A stretch of DNA of 64,000 nucleotides, taken from NCBI GenBank assembly GCA_044508625.1, contig JBIQHJ010000001.1, positions 124,001 through 188,000 of the forward strand. The letters run 5' to 3'. The stretch is from Castellaniella sp044508625 (lineage in GTDB: Bacteria; Pseudomonadota; Gammaproteobacteria; Burkholderiales; Burkholderiaceae_B). A program made the position numbers and the translations under genes. Below, piece by piece: positions 49,475-61,443 of this stretch. Every line of letters starts with the position of its first letter. The stretch's first letter is position 1. The notes below the pieces were generated by a model. The model did not search any database and was not told the DNA's origin. It saw only the letters and a list, made by a program, of their open reading frames with translations.

Positions 49475-51739
49475 ATGAAATTTCGCTTTCCGATCGTCAT
49501 CATCGACGAAGACTATCGTTCCGAGAATGCCTCGGGTTTCGGCATCCGGGCGCTGGCGGCGGCGATCGAGGCCGAGGGGGTCGAGGTCCTGGGGGTCACC
49601 AGCTACGGCGACCTCAGCTCCTTCGCCCAGCAGCAGAGCCGCGCGAGCGCCTTCATCCTGTCGATCGACGACGAGGAATTCGACGAGGACTCGCCCGAGG
49701 ACGTCGCCAACGCGATCAAGAACCTGCGCGCCTTCATCGGCGAGCTGCGTTTCCGCAATGAGGACATCCCCATCTACCTGTACGGCGAGACCCGCACCTC
49801 GCAGCACATCCCCAACGACATCCTGCGCGAGCTGCACGGCTTCATCCACATGTTCGAGGATACGCCCGAGTTCGTGGCGCGCCACATCATCCGCGAGGCG
49901 CGCGCCTATCTCGACAGCCTGCCGCCGCCGTTCTTTCGCGAATTGCTGGAATACGCCTCGGACGGCTCGTACTCCTGGCACTGTCCCGGGCACTCGGGCG
50001 GGGTGGCGTTCCTCAAGAGCCCCGTGGGCCAGATGTTCCACCAGTTCTTCGGCGAGAACATGCTGCGCGCCGACGTCTGCAACGCGGTCGACGAGCTGGG
50101 CCAGCTCCTGGACCATACCGGCCCGGTGGCCGAGTCCGAGCGCAACGCGGCGCGGATCTTCCACGCCGACCATTGCTTCTTCGTGACCAACGGCACCTCG
50201 ACCTCGAACAAGATCGTCTGGCACGCCAACGTGGCCGCCGGCGACGTGGTCGTGGTCGACCGCAATTGCCACAAGTCCATCCTGCACGCCATCACCATGA
50301 CGGGCGCGATCCCGGTGTTCCTGCGGCCGACGCGCAACCACCTGGGCATCATCGGGCCGATTCCGCTCGAGGAATTCGATCCCGAGAACATCCGCCGCAA
50401 GATCGAGGCCAATCCCTTCGCCCGCGAGGCGGCCAACAAGCGTCCCCGCATCCTCACGCTGACGCAGAGCACCTATGATGGCGTGATCTACAATGTAGAG
50501 ATGATCAAGGAAAAGCTCGGCTCCGAGATCGACACCCTGCATTTCGACGAGGCCTGGCTGCCCCACGCGGCGTTCCATGAGTTCTACGAGGACATGCACG
50601 CCATCGGGCCCAATCGGCCGCGCAGCAAGGACACCATGATCTTTGCGACGCACTCCACGCACAAGCTGCTCGCCGGCCTGTCGCAGGCCTCTCAGATCGT
50701 GGTGCAGGACTCGGAGGAGCGCTCGCTGGACCGCAACCTGTTCAACGAGGCGTTCCTGATGCACACGTCGACCTCGCCGCAGTACGCGATCATCGCCTCC
50801 TGCGACGTGGCCGCCGCCATGATGGAACCTCCCGGCGGCACCGCCCTGGTCGAGGAGAGCATCCGCGAGGCCCTGGATTTCCGCCGCGCCATGCGCAAGG
50901 TCGAGTCCGAGTTCGGCAAGAACGACTGGTGGTTCAAGGTATGGGGGCCCAACCGCCTCGTGGCCGAGGGCATCGGCAACCGCGAGGACTGGCTGATGGC
51001 CTCGGGCGACGAGTGGCATGGCTTCGGCGACCTGGCCGAGGGCTTCAACATGCTCGACCCGATCAAGGCCACCGTGGTCACGCCGGGCCTGGACATCTCG
51101 GGCACGTTCGCCGAGAGCGGCATCCCGGCGGCGCTGGTGTCGCGCTACCTGGTCGAGCACGGCGTGGTCGTGGAAAAGACCGGCCTGTATTCGTTCTTCA
51201 TCCTGTTCACGATCGGCATCACCAAGGGGCGCTGGAACACCCTGCTCACGGCGCTGCAGCAGTTCAAGGACGACTACGACCGCAACCAGCCGCTGTGGCG
51301 CGTGCTGCCGGGGTTCAGCGGCTCGCACAAGCGCTACGAGCGCATGGGCCTGCGCGACCTCTGTCAGCAGATCCACGAGGCCTACCGCTATTATGATTTC
51401 GCGCGCCTGACGACCAAGGTCTACCTCAGCGACATGGTGCCCGCCATGCGGCCGGCCGACGCCTACGCGCGCATGGCCCACCGCGAGGTCGAGCGCGTGG
51501 CGGTCGACCAGCTCGAGGGGCGGGTGACGGGGGTGCTGCTCACGCCCTATCCGCCGGGCATCCCCCTGCTGATCCCGGGCGAGCGCTTCAACCGCGACAT
51601 CGTCGACTACCTGAAGTTCACGCAGGACTTCAACACGCGCTTTCCGGGCTTCGAGACCGATGTGCACGGCCTGGCGTACTCGCTGGACGAGCAGGGCCGC
51701 CGGCACTACTACGTGGACTGCATCCGCGAGGGCGGGTGA
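49475..51739 (+). CDS. PLP-dependent Arg/Lys/Orn decarboxylase
   Basis: A 754-residue fold-type I decarboxylase of the AdiA/CadA/SpeC group. Residues 1-125 form the receiver-like wing domain (FPIVIIDEDYRSENASGFGI). The PLP domain has WHCPGHSGGVAFLKSP, FFVTNGTSTSNKI and the Schiff-base Lys in HSTHKLLAGLSQ. It makes a polyamine or diamine with acid consumption. Arginine is my first guess by length (AdiA about 755), but lysine and ornithine cannot be excluded. It overlaps the following flavoprotein gene by GTGA. Confidence 0.92.
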   Translation: MKFRFPIVIIDEDYRSENASGFGIRALAAAIEAEGVEVLGVTSYGDLSSFAQQQSRASAFILSIDDEEFDEDSPEDVANAIKNLRAFIGELRFRNEDIPIYLYGETRTSQHIPNDILRELHGFIHMFEDTPEFVARHIIREARAYLDSLPPPFFRELLEYASDGSYSWHCPGHSGGVAFLKSPVGQMFHQFFGENMLRADVCNAVDELGQLLDHTGPVAESERNAARIFHADHCFFVTNGTSTSNKIVWHANVAAGDVVVVDRNCHKSILHAITMTGAIPVFLRPTRNHLGIIGPIPLEEFDPENIRRKIEANPFAREAANKRPRILTLTQSTYDGVIYNVEMIKEKLGSEIDTLHFDEAWLPHAAFHEFYEDMHAIGPNRPRSKDTMIFATHSTHKLLAGLSQASQIVVQDSEERSLDRNLFNEAFLMHTSTSPQYAIIASCDVAAAMMEPPGGTALVEESIREALDFRRAMRKVESEFGKNDWWFKVWGPNRLVAEGIGNREDWLMASGDEWHGFGDLAEGFNMLDPIKATVVTPGLDISGTFAESGIPAALVSRYLVEHGVVVEKTGLYSFFILFTIGITKGRWNTLLTALQQFKDDYDRNQPLWRVLPGFSGSHKRYERMGLRDLCQQIHEAYRYYDFARLTTKVYLSDMVPAMRPADAYARMAHREVERVAVDQLEGRVTGVLLTPYPPGIPLLIPGERFNRDIVDYLKFTQDFNTRFPGFETDVHGLAYSLDEQGRRHYYVDCIREGG

Positions 51740-53007
51740 GCTCGCGAGGCCGGATGGCGGCGGCCGACTATGACGCGGCGGTGATCGGCGCCGGGGCGGC
51801 CGGCATGATGGCGGCCGGCGTCGCGGCGCAGCGCGGCCTGCGGGTGGCGCTGCTCGACCACGCGGCGCGCCTGGCGGAAAAGATCCGCATCTCGGGCGGC
51901 GGGCGCTGCAATTTCACCAATATCGGCACCACGCCCGCGAATTTCCTGTCGCGCAATCCGGACTTCTGCCGCTCGGCCCTGCGCGCCTATGCTCCGCGCG
52001 ACTTCATCGACCTGATCGAGGGCCATGGCGTGCAGTGGCACGAAAAGCACCGCGGGCAGCTTTTCTGCGACGATTCCAGCGAGTCCATCATCCGGGTGCT
52101 GCGCGGCGAATGCGAGGCGGGCGGCGTGCACTGGCGCATGCCCTGCGTGGTGCGCGCCGTGGCGTTCGAGGACGGGGCCTATGTGCTGGATACGGAGCAC
52201 GGCCGCCTGCGTGCGCGCCAGCTCGTGCTGGCGACCGGCGGCATGGCGGTCCCGCAGATGGGCGCCACCGATTTTTCCCTGCGCGTGGCGCGCCAGTTCG
52301 GCCTGCGCATCGTCGAGCCGCGGCCCGCGCTCGTGCCGCTGGTCTTCGATCCGGACCACTGGCGTCCCTTCGCCGCCTTGTCGGGCGTCGCCCTGGAAGT
52401 CGGCATGCGCCTCGCACCGGCGGGGGCGGATGCCTGTCGGGCGGACGCGCCCCGCCGCCGAAGGATCCAGGCGGCGCCGGATTTCGTCGAGGATCTGCTG
52501 TTCACGCACCGGGGCCTGTCGGGACCGGCGGTGCTGCAGATCTCCAGCTACTGGCGTCCCGGCGAGGCCCTCTCCGTGGACCTCTCGCCGCACGAATCCA
52601 TGGCCGACCACCTGCTGCGGCAGAAGGCGGGCAGCCGGCAGCTCCTGGCGACGGTCCTGGCGCAGGCCTGGCCGCGCCGCCTGGCGGAGGCGTGGCTGGC
52701 GGGGGCCGATGGCCTGGGCGCGCGCCGGCTGGCCGATACGAGCGACCGCGAGCTGCGCGCGCTCGCCGGCCGGATCCACGACTGGCGCTTGCGGCCCACG
52801 GGCACCGCGGGCTACAAGAAGGCCGAGGTGATGAGCGGCGGCGTGGACACCGATGAACTGGACCAGCGCAGCATGCAGGCGCACCGGCGTCCGGGGCTGT
52901 ACGTCGTGGGCGAGGCGGTCGACGTCACCGGCTGGCTGGGAGGGTATAACTTCCAGTGGGCCTGGGCGTCCGGCATGGCCTGCGGCCGCGCGCTGTCCGC
53001 CGCTTGA
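51736..53007 (+). CDS. BaiN/HI0933-family flavoprotein
   Basis: A 423-residue FAD protein. The dinucleotide motif is AVIGAGAAGMMAAGVAAQ, followed by the family's ISGGGRCNFTN; near the end GYKKAEVMSGGV and GWLGGYNFQWAWASG are typical. The family is called NAD(P)/FAD-dependent oxidoreductase or YhiN/HI0933; its role in most bacteria is unknown. The start is either GTG 51736, coupled to the decarboxylase stop, or ATG 51754. Confidence 0.9.
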   Translation: MSSRGRMAAADYDAAVIGAGAAGMMAAGVAAQRGLRVALLDHAARLAEKIRISGGGRCNFTNIGTTPANFLSRNPDFCRSALRAYAPRDFIDLIEGHGVQWHEKHRGQLFCDDSSESIIRVLRGECEAGGVHWRMPCVVRAVAFEDGAYVLDTEHGRLRARQLVLATGGMAVPQMGATDFSLRVARQFGLRIVEPRPALVPLVFDPDHWRPFAALSGVALEVGMRLAPAGADACRADAPRRRRIQAAPDFVEDLLFTHRGLSGPAVLQISSYWRPGEALSVDLSPHESMADHLLRQKAGSRQLLATVLAQAWPRRLAEAWLAGADGLGARRLADTSDRELRALAGRIHDWRLRPTGTAGYKKAEVMSGGVDTDELDQRSMQAHRRPGLYVVGEAVDVTGWLGGYNFQWAWASGMACGRALSAA

Positions 53008-53149
53008 GGGCGCGCGGGGCCGCGCATTGCCCGCCGGGAGCCGCGGAACCCTGGACTTTCTGGGAGACCGAAGCTGCCGTACGCCGGGAGCCGTATGATG
53101 CCGGACGCCGTTGCGGCCGGCTGCGGGGAATGGAATGGAGGATGAGCAC

Positions 53150-54337
53150 ATGAGCAAGCCGTTGACCGGGATTCGCGTACTGGAGATGGGGCAGTTGATC
53201 GCCGGCCCCTTCGCCGCCAAGATGCTGGGCGAGTTCGGCGCCGAGGTGATCAAGATCGAGCCCCCGGGGCGGGGCGATCCCCTGAGGAACTGGCGCCTGG
53301 TGCACGAGGGCACCTCGGTGTGGTGGCAGGTGCAGTCGCGCAACAAGCGGTCGATCACCCTGGACCTGCGCGACCCCGGGATCCAGGCGCTGGTGCGCCG
53401 CCTCGCGGGCGAGGTCGATGTGGTCATCGAGAACTTCAAGCCCGGGACGCTGGAGGGCTGGGGCCTGGGGTGGGAGGACCTGCGGAGGGTCAATCCCCGC
53501 CTGGTCATGCTGCGCGTATCGGGCTACGGGCAGACCGGGCCGTATCGCGACCGGCCGGGCTTCGGCCTGGTGGCCGAGGCCATGGGCGGCCTGCGCCACC
53601 TCAGCGGCGAGCCGGGACGGCCCCCGGTGCGGGTGGGAGTGTCCATCGGCGACTCCCTGGCGGCCCTGCACGGCGTGATCGGCGTGCTGCTGGCCCTGCG
53701 CGCCCGCGACCGGGACGGGGAGGGGCAGGTGGTGGACGTGGCCCTGTACGAATCCGTGTTCAACATGATGGAGAGCCTCCTGCCGGAATACTCCGTGTTC
53801 GGCGAGGTCCGCCAGCCGGCGGGCAGCAGCCTGCCCGGCATCGCCCCCAGCAACGCCTACCTGTGCAAGGACGGCAAGTACGTGCTGATCGCGGGCAATG
53901 GCGACAGCATCTTCAAGCGCCTCATGCGGGTGATCGGACGGCCCGACATGGCGGACGACCCGGCCCTCGGGGACAATGTGGGCCGCGTCGCCCAGGTGGC
54001 CCGCATCGACGAGGCGATCGGCCGATGGACCGCCGCCCACGACCTGGAAGCCGTCCTGGCGGCCTTGAACGAGGGAGGCGTCCCCGCCGGCCGGATCTAC
54101 GACATCGCCGACATCGCGGCCGACCCCCACTACCGGGCGCGCGACATGATCCTCCAGGACGCCCTGCCCGACGGCACGCCCTGCGAGGTGCCGGGCATCG
54201 TGCCCAAGCTCTCGGCCACGCCCGGCGGCATCGACAGCCCGGCCCCCGCCCTGGGCCAGCACACCGACGAGGTGCTGGAAAGCCTCGGGGTGGACGCCGC
54301 CGCCCGCCGCGCCTGGCGCGACCGCGGGCTGATTTGA
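53150..54337 (+). CDS. CaiB/BaiF family III CoA-transferase
   Basis: A 395-residue CoA-transferase. The start LTGIRVLEMGQLIAGPFAAK is diagnostic, and the catalytic Asp lies in RVGVSIGDSLAALHGVIG. These enzymes move CoA between carboxylates such as formate, oxalate, succinate or mesaconate. GGAGG precedes ATG 53150 by 9 bases. It appears to be a single gene here; no dehydrogenase or transporter accompanies it, so its substrate cannot be guessed. Confidence 0.93.
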   Translation: MSKPLTGIRVLEMGQLIAGPFAAKMLGEFGAEVIKIEPPGRGDPLRNWRLVHEGTSVWWQVQSRNKRSITLDLRDPGIQALVRRLAGEVDVVIENFKPGTLEGWGLGWEDLRRVNPRLVMLRVSGYGQTGPYRDRPGFGLVAEAMGGLRHLSGEPGRPPVRVGVSIGDSLAALHGVIGVLLALRARDRDGEGQVVDVALYESVFNMMESLLPEYSVFGEVRQPAGSSLPGIAPSNAYLCKDGKYVLIAGNGDSIFKRLMRVIGRPDMADDPALGDNVGRVAQVARIDEAIGRWTAAHDLEAVLAALNEGGVPAGRIYDIADIAADPHYRARDMILQDALPDGTPCEVPGIVPKLSATPGGIDSPAPALGQHTDEVLESLGVDAAARRAWRDRGLI

Positions 54338-54406
54338 CGCTCCGCCGGGATTCTGATCGTTTTCCACTCTCTGCCGAGGTATCGGCGGGCGGCTCGAACC
54401 GCAGGA

Positions 54407-54599
54407 TCAGTCGCCGAACACCTCGCCCCAGGGTCTCGGCATCGAGGATATTCAGCGACCAAGTCCCGAGCTGCGCCAGGCTGGCCGAGGCCAGGCGCGA
54501 ACGCACATCGAGGTCGCTGACCTCGGCCGGATGCGTCCAGCGGCGCGTGCCGCTGTACAGTACGATGGGATTGTTGTCCCCCTCGATTTCAGGGTATGC
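54407..54599 (-). pseudogene. Fragment of a Rpn/YhgA-like nuclease-transposase gene (tentative)
   Basis: The minus strand reads Y-P-E-I-E-G-D-N-N-P, I-V-L-Y-S-G-T-R-R-W-T, A-E-V-S-D-L across 54500-54595, which resembles the P-I-V-L-Y-N-G-x-x-R-W segment of the Rpn (PD-(D/E)XK transposase) family. There is no start codon: a stop at 54600-54602 precedes the frame. Near 54420 a run of four G allows a one-base slip that would end the protein GEVFGD at a TGA (54407-54409). It is best explained as the decayed tail of a mobile gene; family assignment is by eye only. Confidence 0.4.
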
Positions 54600-54611
54600 T
54601 TACCGCTTGCT

Positions 54612-54825
54612 GTCACCCGATGCGGGTGGGAGAGCGCCGGCATCGCCGGCCGCCGAAGGCGCAATTCGCCCAGAATCGCTCAGGCACCCGTACCATCCGC
54701 ATGATGTTCGCCAGGGCGTGCATCGCAGCATTCTGGAGAGACTCGCGCCGTTCGGGACGCGGGCGCCGAAGGTGAACCCCCTTTTTTGCGGGGCAACTCT
54801 CAGGCAAAAGGACAGAAGGGCGCTG
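54612..54825 (+). promoter_or_regulatory. Tandem glycine riboswitch
   Basis: Two glycine aptamers stand in series before gcvT. Aptamer 1 (about 54622-54694) has GGGAGAGC, GCCGAAGG and GCTCAGGCA, closed by CGGGTG/CACCCG (54623-54628 with 54685-54690). Aptamer 2 (about 54731-54817) has GGAGAGACTCGC, GCCGAAGGTG, ACTCTCAGGCAAAAGGACAG and the closing pair TTCTG/CAGAA. These are the conserved core elements of the class. High glycine should switch on the gcv operon. The region 54338-54611 upstream holds only the fragment at 54407-54599 and presumably the promoter. Confidence 0.93.
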
Positions 54826-54871
54826 CCGGCATCGTGTGCCGCCTTGTTCCATTTCCTTTTCCGGAGCCTCC

Positions 54872-55960
54872 ATGCCTTCGCATACCCCCTTGTACGCAGC
54901 ACACGTCGCCCTGGGCGCCAAAATGGTCGATTTCGGCGGCTGGGACATGCCCCTGGCCTATGGGTCGCAGCTCGAGGAGCATCACGCCGTGCGCCGGTCC
55001 GCCGGGGTGTTCGACGTGTCGCACATGCTCAACGTCGACGTGACGGGGGGCGGCGCCCTGGACTACCTGCGCCGCCTGCTGGCCAACGACGTGGCGCGCA
55101 TCGTGGGCCAGCCGGGCAAGGCCCTGTACACCTGCATGCTGCGCCCCGACGGCGGGGTCATCGACGATCTGCTGGCGTATTTCTTTGCCGCCGACAGCTG
55201 GCGCCTGGTGGTCAACGCCGGCACGGCGGAAAAGGACCTCGCCTGGATGCGCGAGCAGGCGGCGGCGTGGGGCTCCGAGGTGACCATCGCGCCGCGCCGC
55301 GACCTGGCGATGCTCGCCATCCAGGGGCCCGAGGCTCGCGAGCTCGTGTGGCGCGTGCGGCCCGAGTGGCGCGCCGCGACGGCTGAACTCAAGCCCTTCA
55401 CCGGCACCCGCATCGACGAGGGCACCCTGGTGGCGCGTACCGGCTATACCGGCGAGGACGGCTTCGAGGTCGTCCTGCCGGCCTCCGGCGTCGAGGCCTT
55501 CTGGGACGCCCTGGTGGCCGCGGGCGCGCGGCCCTGCGGCCTGGGCGCGCGCGACACGCTGCGCCTGGAGGCGGGCATGAACCTCTATGGCCAGGACATG
55601 GACGAGACGGTCCATCCCCTCGACTCGGGCCTTGCGTGGACGGTGTCCTTCAAGGATCCGGGCCGCGATTTCGTGGGCCGCGCCGCCCTCGAGGCGGCCG
55701 GCGGGACGCGCGACCTGGTCGGCCTGAAGCTCCTCGATCGCGGCATCATGCGCGGCCACATGAAGGTCCGCAGCTCCGCCGGGGAGGGTGAAGTCACCAG
55801 TGGCAGCATGTCGCCCACCATGGGAATATCCATAGGCCTGGCCCGGCTGCCCGCGGGCATCCAGCCGGGCGAGCGCGTCGAGGTCGAGATCCGCGGCAAG
55901 TGGCTGCCCGCCGAGGTCGTCCGGCCCCCCTTCGTGCGCAACGGCAAGGTCCTCGCCTGA
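54872..55960 (+). CDS. gcvT: Glycine cleavage T-protein (aminomethyltransferase)
   Basis: A 362-residue tetrahydrofolate-dependent aminomethyltransferase, usual length for GcvT. Marks: MVDFGGWDMPLAYGSQ near the start, A-V-R-R-S-A-G-V-F-D-V-S-H-M, and L-G-A-R-D-T-L-R-L-E-A-G-M-N-L-Y-G with the folate-binding residues. It releases ammonia and makes methylene-THF from the H-protein-bound intermediate. GGAG precedes ATG 54872, 46 bases after the glycine riboswitch. Confidence 0.97.
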   Translation: MPSHTPLYAAHVALGAKMVDFGGWDMPLAYGSQLEEHHAVRRSAGVFDVSHMLNVDVTGGGALDYLRRLLANDVARIVGQPGKALYTCMLRPDGGVIDDLLAYFFAADSWRLVVNAGTAEKDLAWMREQAAAWGSEVTIAPRRDLAMLAIQGPEARELVWRVRPEWRAATAELKPFTGTRIDEGTLVARTGYTGEDGFEVVLPASGVEAFWDALVAAGARPCGLGARDTLRLEAGMNLYGQDMDETVHPLDSGLAWTVSFKDPGRDFVGRAALEAAGGTRDLVGLKLLDRGIMRGHMKVRSSAGEGEVTSGSMSPTMGISIGLARLPAGIQPGERVEVEIRGKWLPAEVVRPPFVRNGKVLA

Positions 55961-56030
55961 CGGCCGGGCGCTTCCAGCCAATCCGCTCCATCCCTAAACA
56001 GCACCAACAATCCTATACACGGGGTACATC

Positions 56031-56402
56031 ATGTCCATTCCTTCCGATCGCAAATACACTTCCTCGCACGAATGGGTCAAGGCCGAGGGCGACGTCTTCC
56101 TGGTCGGCATCACCGACGACGCGCAAGACCAGCTCGGCGATCTCGTGTTCGTCGGCGACGTGCAGGTCGGCGCCCGGCTCGCCGCCGGCGACACCGCGGC
56201 CGTGGTGGAGTCGGTCAAGGCCGCTTCCGACATCTATGCCCCGGTGGCCGGCGAGATCGTCGCGTTCAACGAGGCCCTGGCCGACCAGCCCGGCCTGATC
56301 AACGAGGCGGCCTACGAGCAGTGGATCTTCAAGATCCGTCCCGACAACGCCGCCGACGCCGACGGCCTGCTGGACGCGGCCGCCTACGCGGCGCAGGCCT
56401 GA
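56031..56402 (+). CDS. gcvH: Glycine cleavage H-protein
   Basis: A 123-residue lipoyl carrier that shuttles the aminomethyl group between P and T proteins. YTSSHEWVKAEGDVFLVGIT is the canonical start, and the lipoyl Lys63 lies in VVESVKAASDIYAPVAG. Full length. It sits between gcvT and gcvP with gaps of 70 and 34 bases, in the same transcript. Confidence 0.97.
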   Translation: MSIPSDRKYTSSHEWVKAEGDVFLVGITDDAQDQLGDLVFVGDVQVGARLAAGDTAAVVESVKAASDIYAPVAGEIVAFNEALADQPGLINEAAYEQWIFKIRPDNAADADGLLDAAAYAAQA

Positions 56403-56436
56403 TCCGCCTTTCCGAACCGTAGCCCAGAGGTCTTAC

Positions 56437-59325
<2,889 letters not shown>

Positions 59326-59330
59326 AAAAG

Positions 59331-59362
59331 AAACCCGGGCCGGGAGGGCGCGGCCCGGGTTT
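59331..59362 (+). terminator. Terminator of the gcv operon
   Basis: AAACCCGGGCC pairs with GGCCCGGGTTT around a 10-base loop, an 11-bp stem right after gcvP. The A run before and T run at the end of the stem allow it to work in both directions. Confidence 0.8.
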
Positions 59363-59487
59363 CGCGCCTCCGGCTGATCCCGCGTCTCCCGGGCTTGAGT
59401 GTGACTTCCCCAGCGGGCATGGTTGGCTCCGATCCTTCCACAGGATGATCGGATTTTTTTGCCTTGGGCGGATTGCGACGGTATGAC

Positions 59488-59500
59488 CCATACAATATGG
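59488..59500. promoter_or_regulatory. Palindrome before the XRE-cupin gene
   Basis: CCATA-CAA-TATGG lies 49 bases before the XRE-cupin ATG. XRE-cupin regulators usually control themselves and neighbours, so this is a candidate operator. The rest of 59363-59548 shows nothing else I can name. Confidence 0.35.
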
Positions 59501-59548
59501 TTTCGCCTTGTGGGTTGAAACTAGGGACACAGACTTGGACAGACCGAC

Positions 59549-60115
59549 ATGAACGCCTTGCCATTCCGGCTCAAGATGCTTCGGAAAAAGAATCGCTTTT
59601 CGCTGGATACGCTCAGCCAAATGACGGGGGTGACGAAAAGCTATCTATCGAAGCTGGAGCGCGGCTTGAGCCAGCCGTCTATATCGATCATTTTGAGGCT
59701 GGCTTCTGCGTATGGCTTGAGCGTCGCCGACCTCGTGGACGAACATGTCAGCGAGCCCGGCGACATCGCCATCGTGCGGAAATCCGAGCGCAAGCTCATA
59801 CGGATGCCCGAGGTGGCGGGGGAAGGCCTCGGCAGCATGCGCTATCAGATACTGGGAGGCGCCGGCAGCGAGTGGGCGCTCGCACCTTTCATTGCGCTGC
59901 CTCCCATGGAGTTCCCCGACGAGGATGCAGTCATGCCTCATGACGGGGAGGAGTTCATTTTCGTCGTTCAGGGCGTTGTCGAGATCAAGATAGGCGAGAG
60001 GATATTCAGATTGAATAGCGGAGATTCCGTCCACTTCAACTCTGAATATCCCCATCGTTTCCGCTCTGTTGGTAAAAAGGCGGCCGAAGTGCTGGTTGTC
60101 ACCCTGCGGGCTTAG
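59549..60115 (+). CDS. XRE-family regulator with cupin domain
   Basis: A 188-residue two-domain regulator. Residues 7-62 are the Cro/C1 helix-turn-helix (SLDTLSQMTGVTKSYLSKLE). Residues about 100-186 are a cupin with HDGEEFIFVVQGVVEIKIG and SGDSVHFNSEYPHRF, which keeps candidate metal/ligand His and Glu. Relatives (PuuR type) sense amino-acid or polyamine-like molecules. It is convergent with the amidase-amidohydrolase-ABC operon and likely controls it. GC is lower than in the gcv genes. Confidence 0.9.
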   Translation: MNALPFRLKMLRKKNRFSLDTLSQMTGVTKSYLSKLERGLSQPSISIILRLASAYGLSVADLVDEHVSEPGDIAIVRKSERKLIRMPEVAGEGLGSMRYQILGGAGSEWALAPFIALPPMEFPDEDAVMPHDGEEFIFVVQGVVEIKIGERIFRLNSGDSVHFNSEYPHRFRSVGKKAAEVLVVTLRA

Positions 60116-60137
60116 GGAGAGCCGTGCGTCGCCGAAT

Positions 60138-61433
60138 CTAGGAACAATCAATCCTTTCTTTGAAAAGAGCTTCCATTTTCCGGCAGGCCGCGAGTAAAAG
60201 CAGATCGGCATCCATGTGCGAGACGAACTGGACGCCAATGGGCAGGCCGTTCCTCCCCAGCCCCACCGGCAGTGTCACGGCAGGCACGCCGAGTAGCGTC
60301 CAGAGGCTATTGAATATCGGGTCGCCGGTGCTCTGAATCAAGGGGGCTTCGCCCGGCGCCGCCGGTACCATCATGGCATGGAAGTCTTTGCAAAATACAT
60401 CAAACTCGTGGCGGGCCCGACGCAGGGCCTCTCGCGCCTTCAGGTAGTCTTCCGGCAGCAATTTCCAGCCTAGTTCAAGTTGGGCGCGGGTGCGCTTTCC
60501 GAGCAGGTCGCGCCTGGCCTCGTCAAATTCAAAGGCATGATTTCGAGCCACTTCGTAGGCCATCACCTGTGTGTGCAGATCGTTCAAGGAATCAAACCAG
60601 GCGGGTAGTTCCACTTCTTCCACCTCGATATGTTCCTCGGACAGTCGAGCCCCCGCCCGTTCGAGCGCAATGCGCTGTTCGATTTCGGCGTGCTGCCAGA
60701 ATGGTGTTCGGCACATACCGATGCGGAGGCGGTCGGGAACGGACGGCGCAGGCATGGACTGCGCTCCCTGCAAGACGCTCCACATGAGCATATGGTCATC
60801 GATCGTGCGTGCGATCACCCCGAGCGTATCCAGCGATGCGCCAATCGGCTTGATGCCGTCGGGGGCGAACGTATTCAAAGAGGGTTTGTAGCCGATGACT
60901 CCACAATAAGCGGACGGCCGGATGATGGAACCCGCCGATTGGGTGGCCAGGGCAACGGGAATCTGGAAGTCCGCCACCGCTGCGGCGGAGCCGCTCGACG
61001 AACCGCCGGGCGTGTGGGAGGGATTATGGGGGTTGGCCGTCTTGTTCGGCTCGAACATGGCAAATTCGGTTGTCACCGTTTTTCCCATGATAATCCCGCC
61101 GGCGCGCGTCGCGAGACCTATACATGCTGCATCGCGTTGCGGTCGATGGCTCCGGTAAATGCTGGAGCCATACTCTGTTGGGAAATTCCGGGTATCAATA
61201 TTATCCTTTATTCCGATGGGGACGCCATGCAGCGGCCCCTTGGGGGCGCTCGCGTCACATTCACGAGCGGCTTGCAACGCCTGTTCTCGATCCAGGCATG
61301 CCCACGCGCCGACGACCGGCTCGCGCCGCTCGATTTGTGTCAAGCATGCCTCGACAAGCTCCACCGAGGAGATCCGGCGAGCGGCGATTGCTGCTGCTGC
61401 CTCGGTGGCCGACATTGTATTCAGGACCGTCAT
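60138..61433 (-). CDS. Amidase-signature-family hydrolase
   Basis: A 431-residue amidase. The Ser-cisSer-Lys triad is visible: Lys in GIKDNI, Ser in HTPGGSSSGSAAAVA, and Ser in ATQSAGSIIRP. The family covers amide, urea-type and acyl-amide hydrolysis, including GatA; the absence of gatB/gatC nearby and the catabolic neighbours argue against tRNA amidotransferase. It lies 10 bases after the amidohydrolase gene on the same strand, and its stop faces the XRE-cupin stop. Confidence 0.9.
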   Translation of the reverse strand: MTVLNTMSATEAAAAIAARRISSVELVEACLTQIERREPVVGAWACLDREQALQAARECDASAPKGPLHGVPIGIKDNIDTRNFPTEYGSSIYRSHRPQRDAACIGLATRAGGIIMGKTVTTEFAMFEPNKTANPHNPSHTPGGSSSGSAAAVADFQIPVALATQSAGSIIRPSAYCGVIGYKPSLNTFAPDGIKPIGASLDTLGVIARTIDDHMLMWSVLQGAQSMPAPSVPDRLRIGMCRTPFWQHAEIEQRIALERAGARLSEEHIEVEEVELPAWFDSLNDLHTQVMAYEVARNHAFEFDEARRDLLGKRTRAQLELGWKLLPEDYLKAREALRRARHEFDVFCKDFHAMMVPAAPGEAPLIQSTGDPIFNSLWTLLGVPAVTLPVGLGRNGLPIGVQFVSHMDADLLLLAACRKMEALFKERIDCS

Positions 61434-61443
61434 TTTTCCATCC

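Noticed and set aside
60138..61433. GatA (Glu-tRNA amidotransferase subunit A)
   Set aside because: The amidase triad is shared, but no gatB/gatC is nearby and the gene lies in a transport/catabolic cassette.
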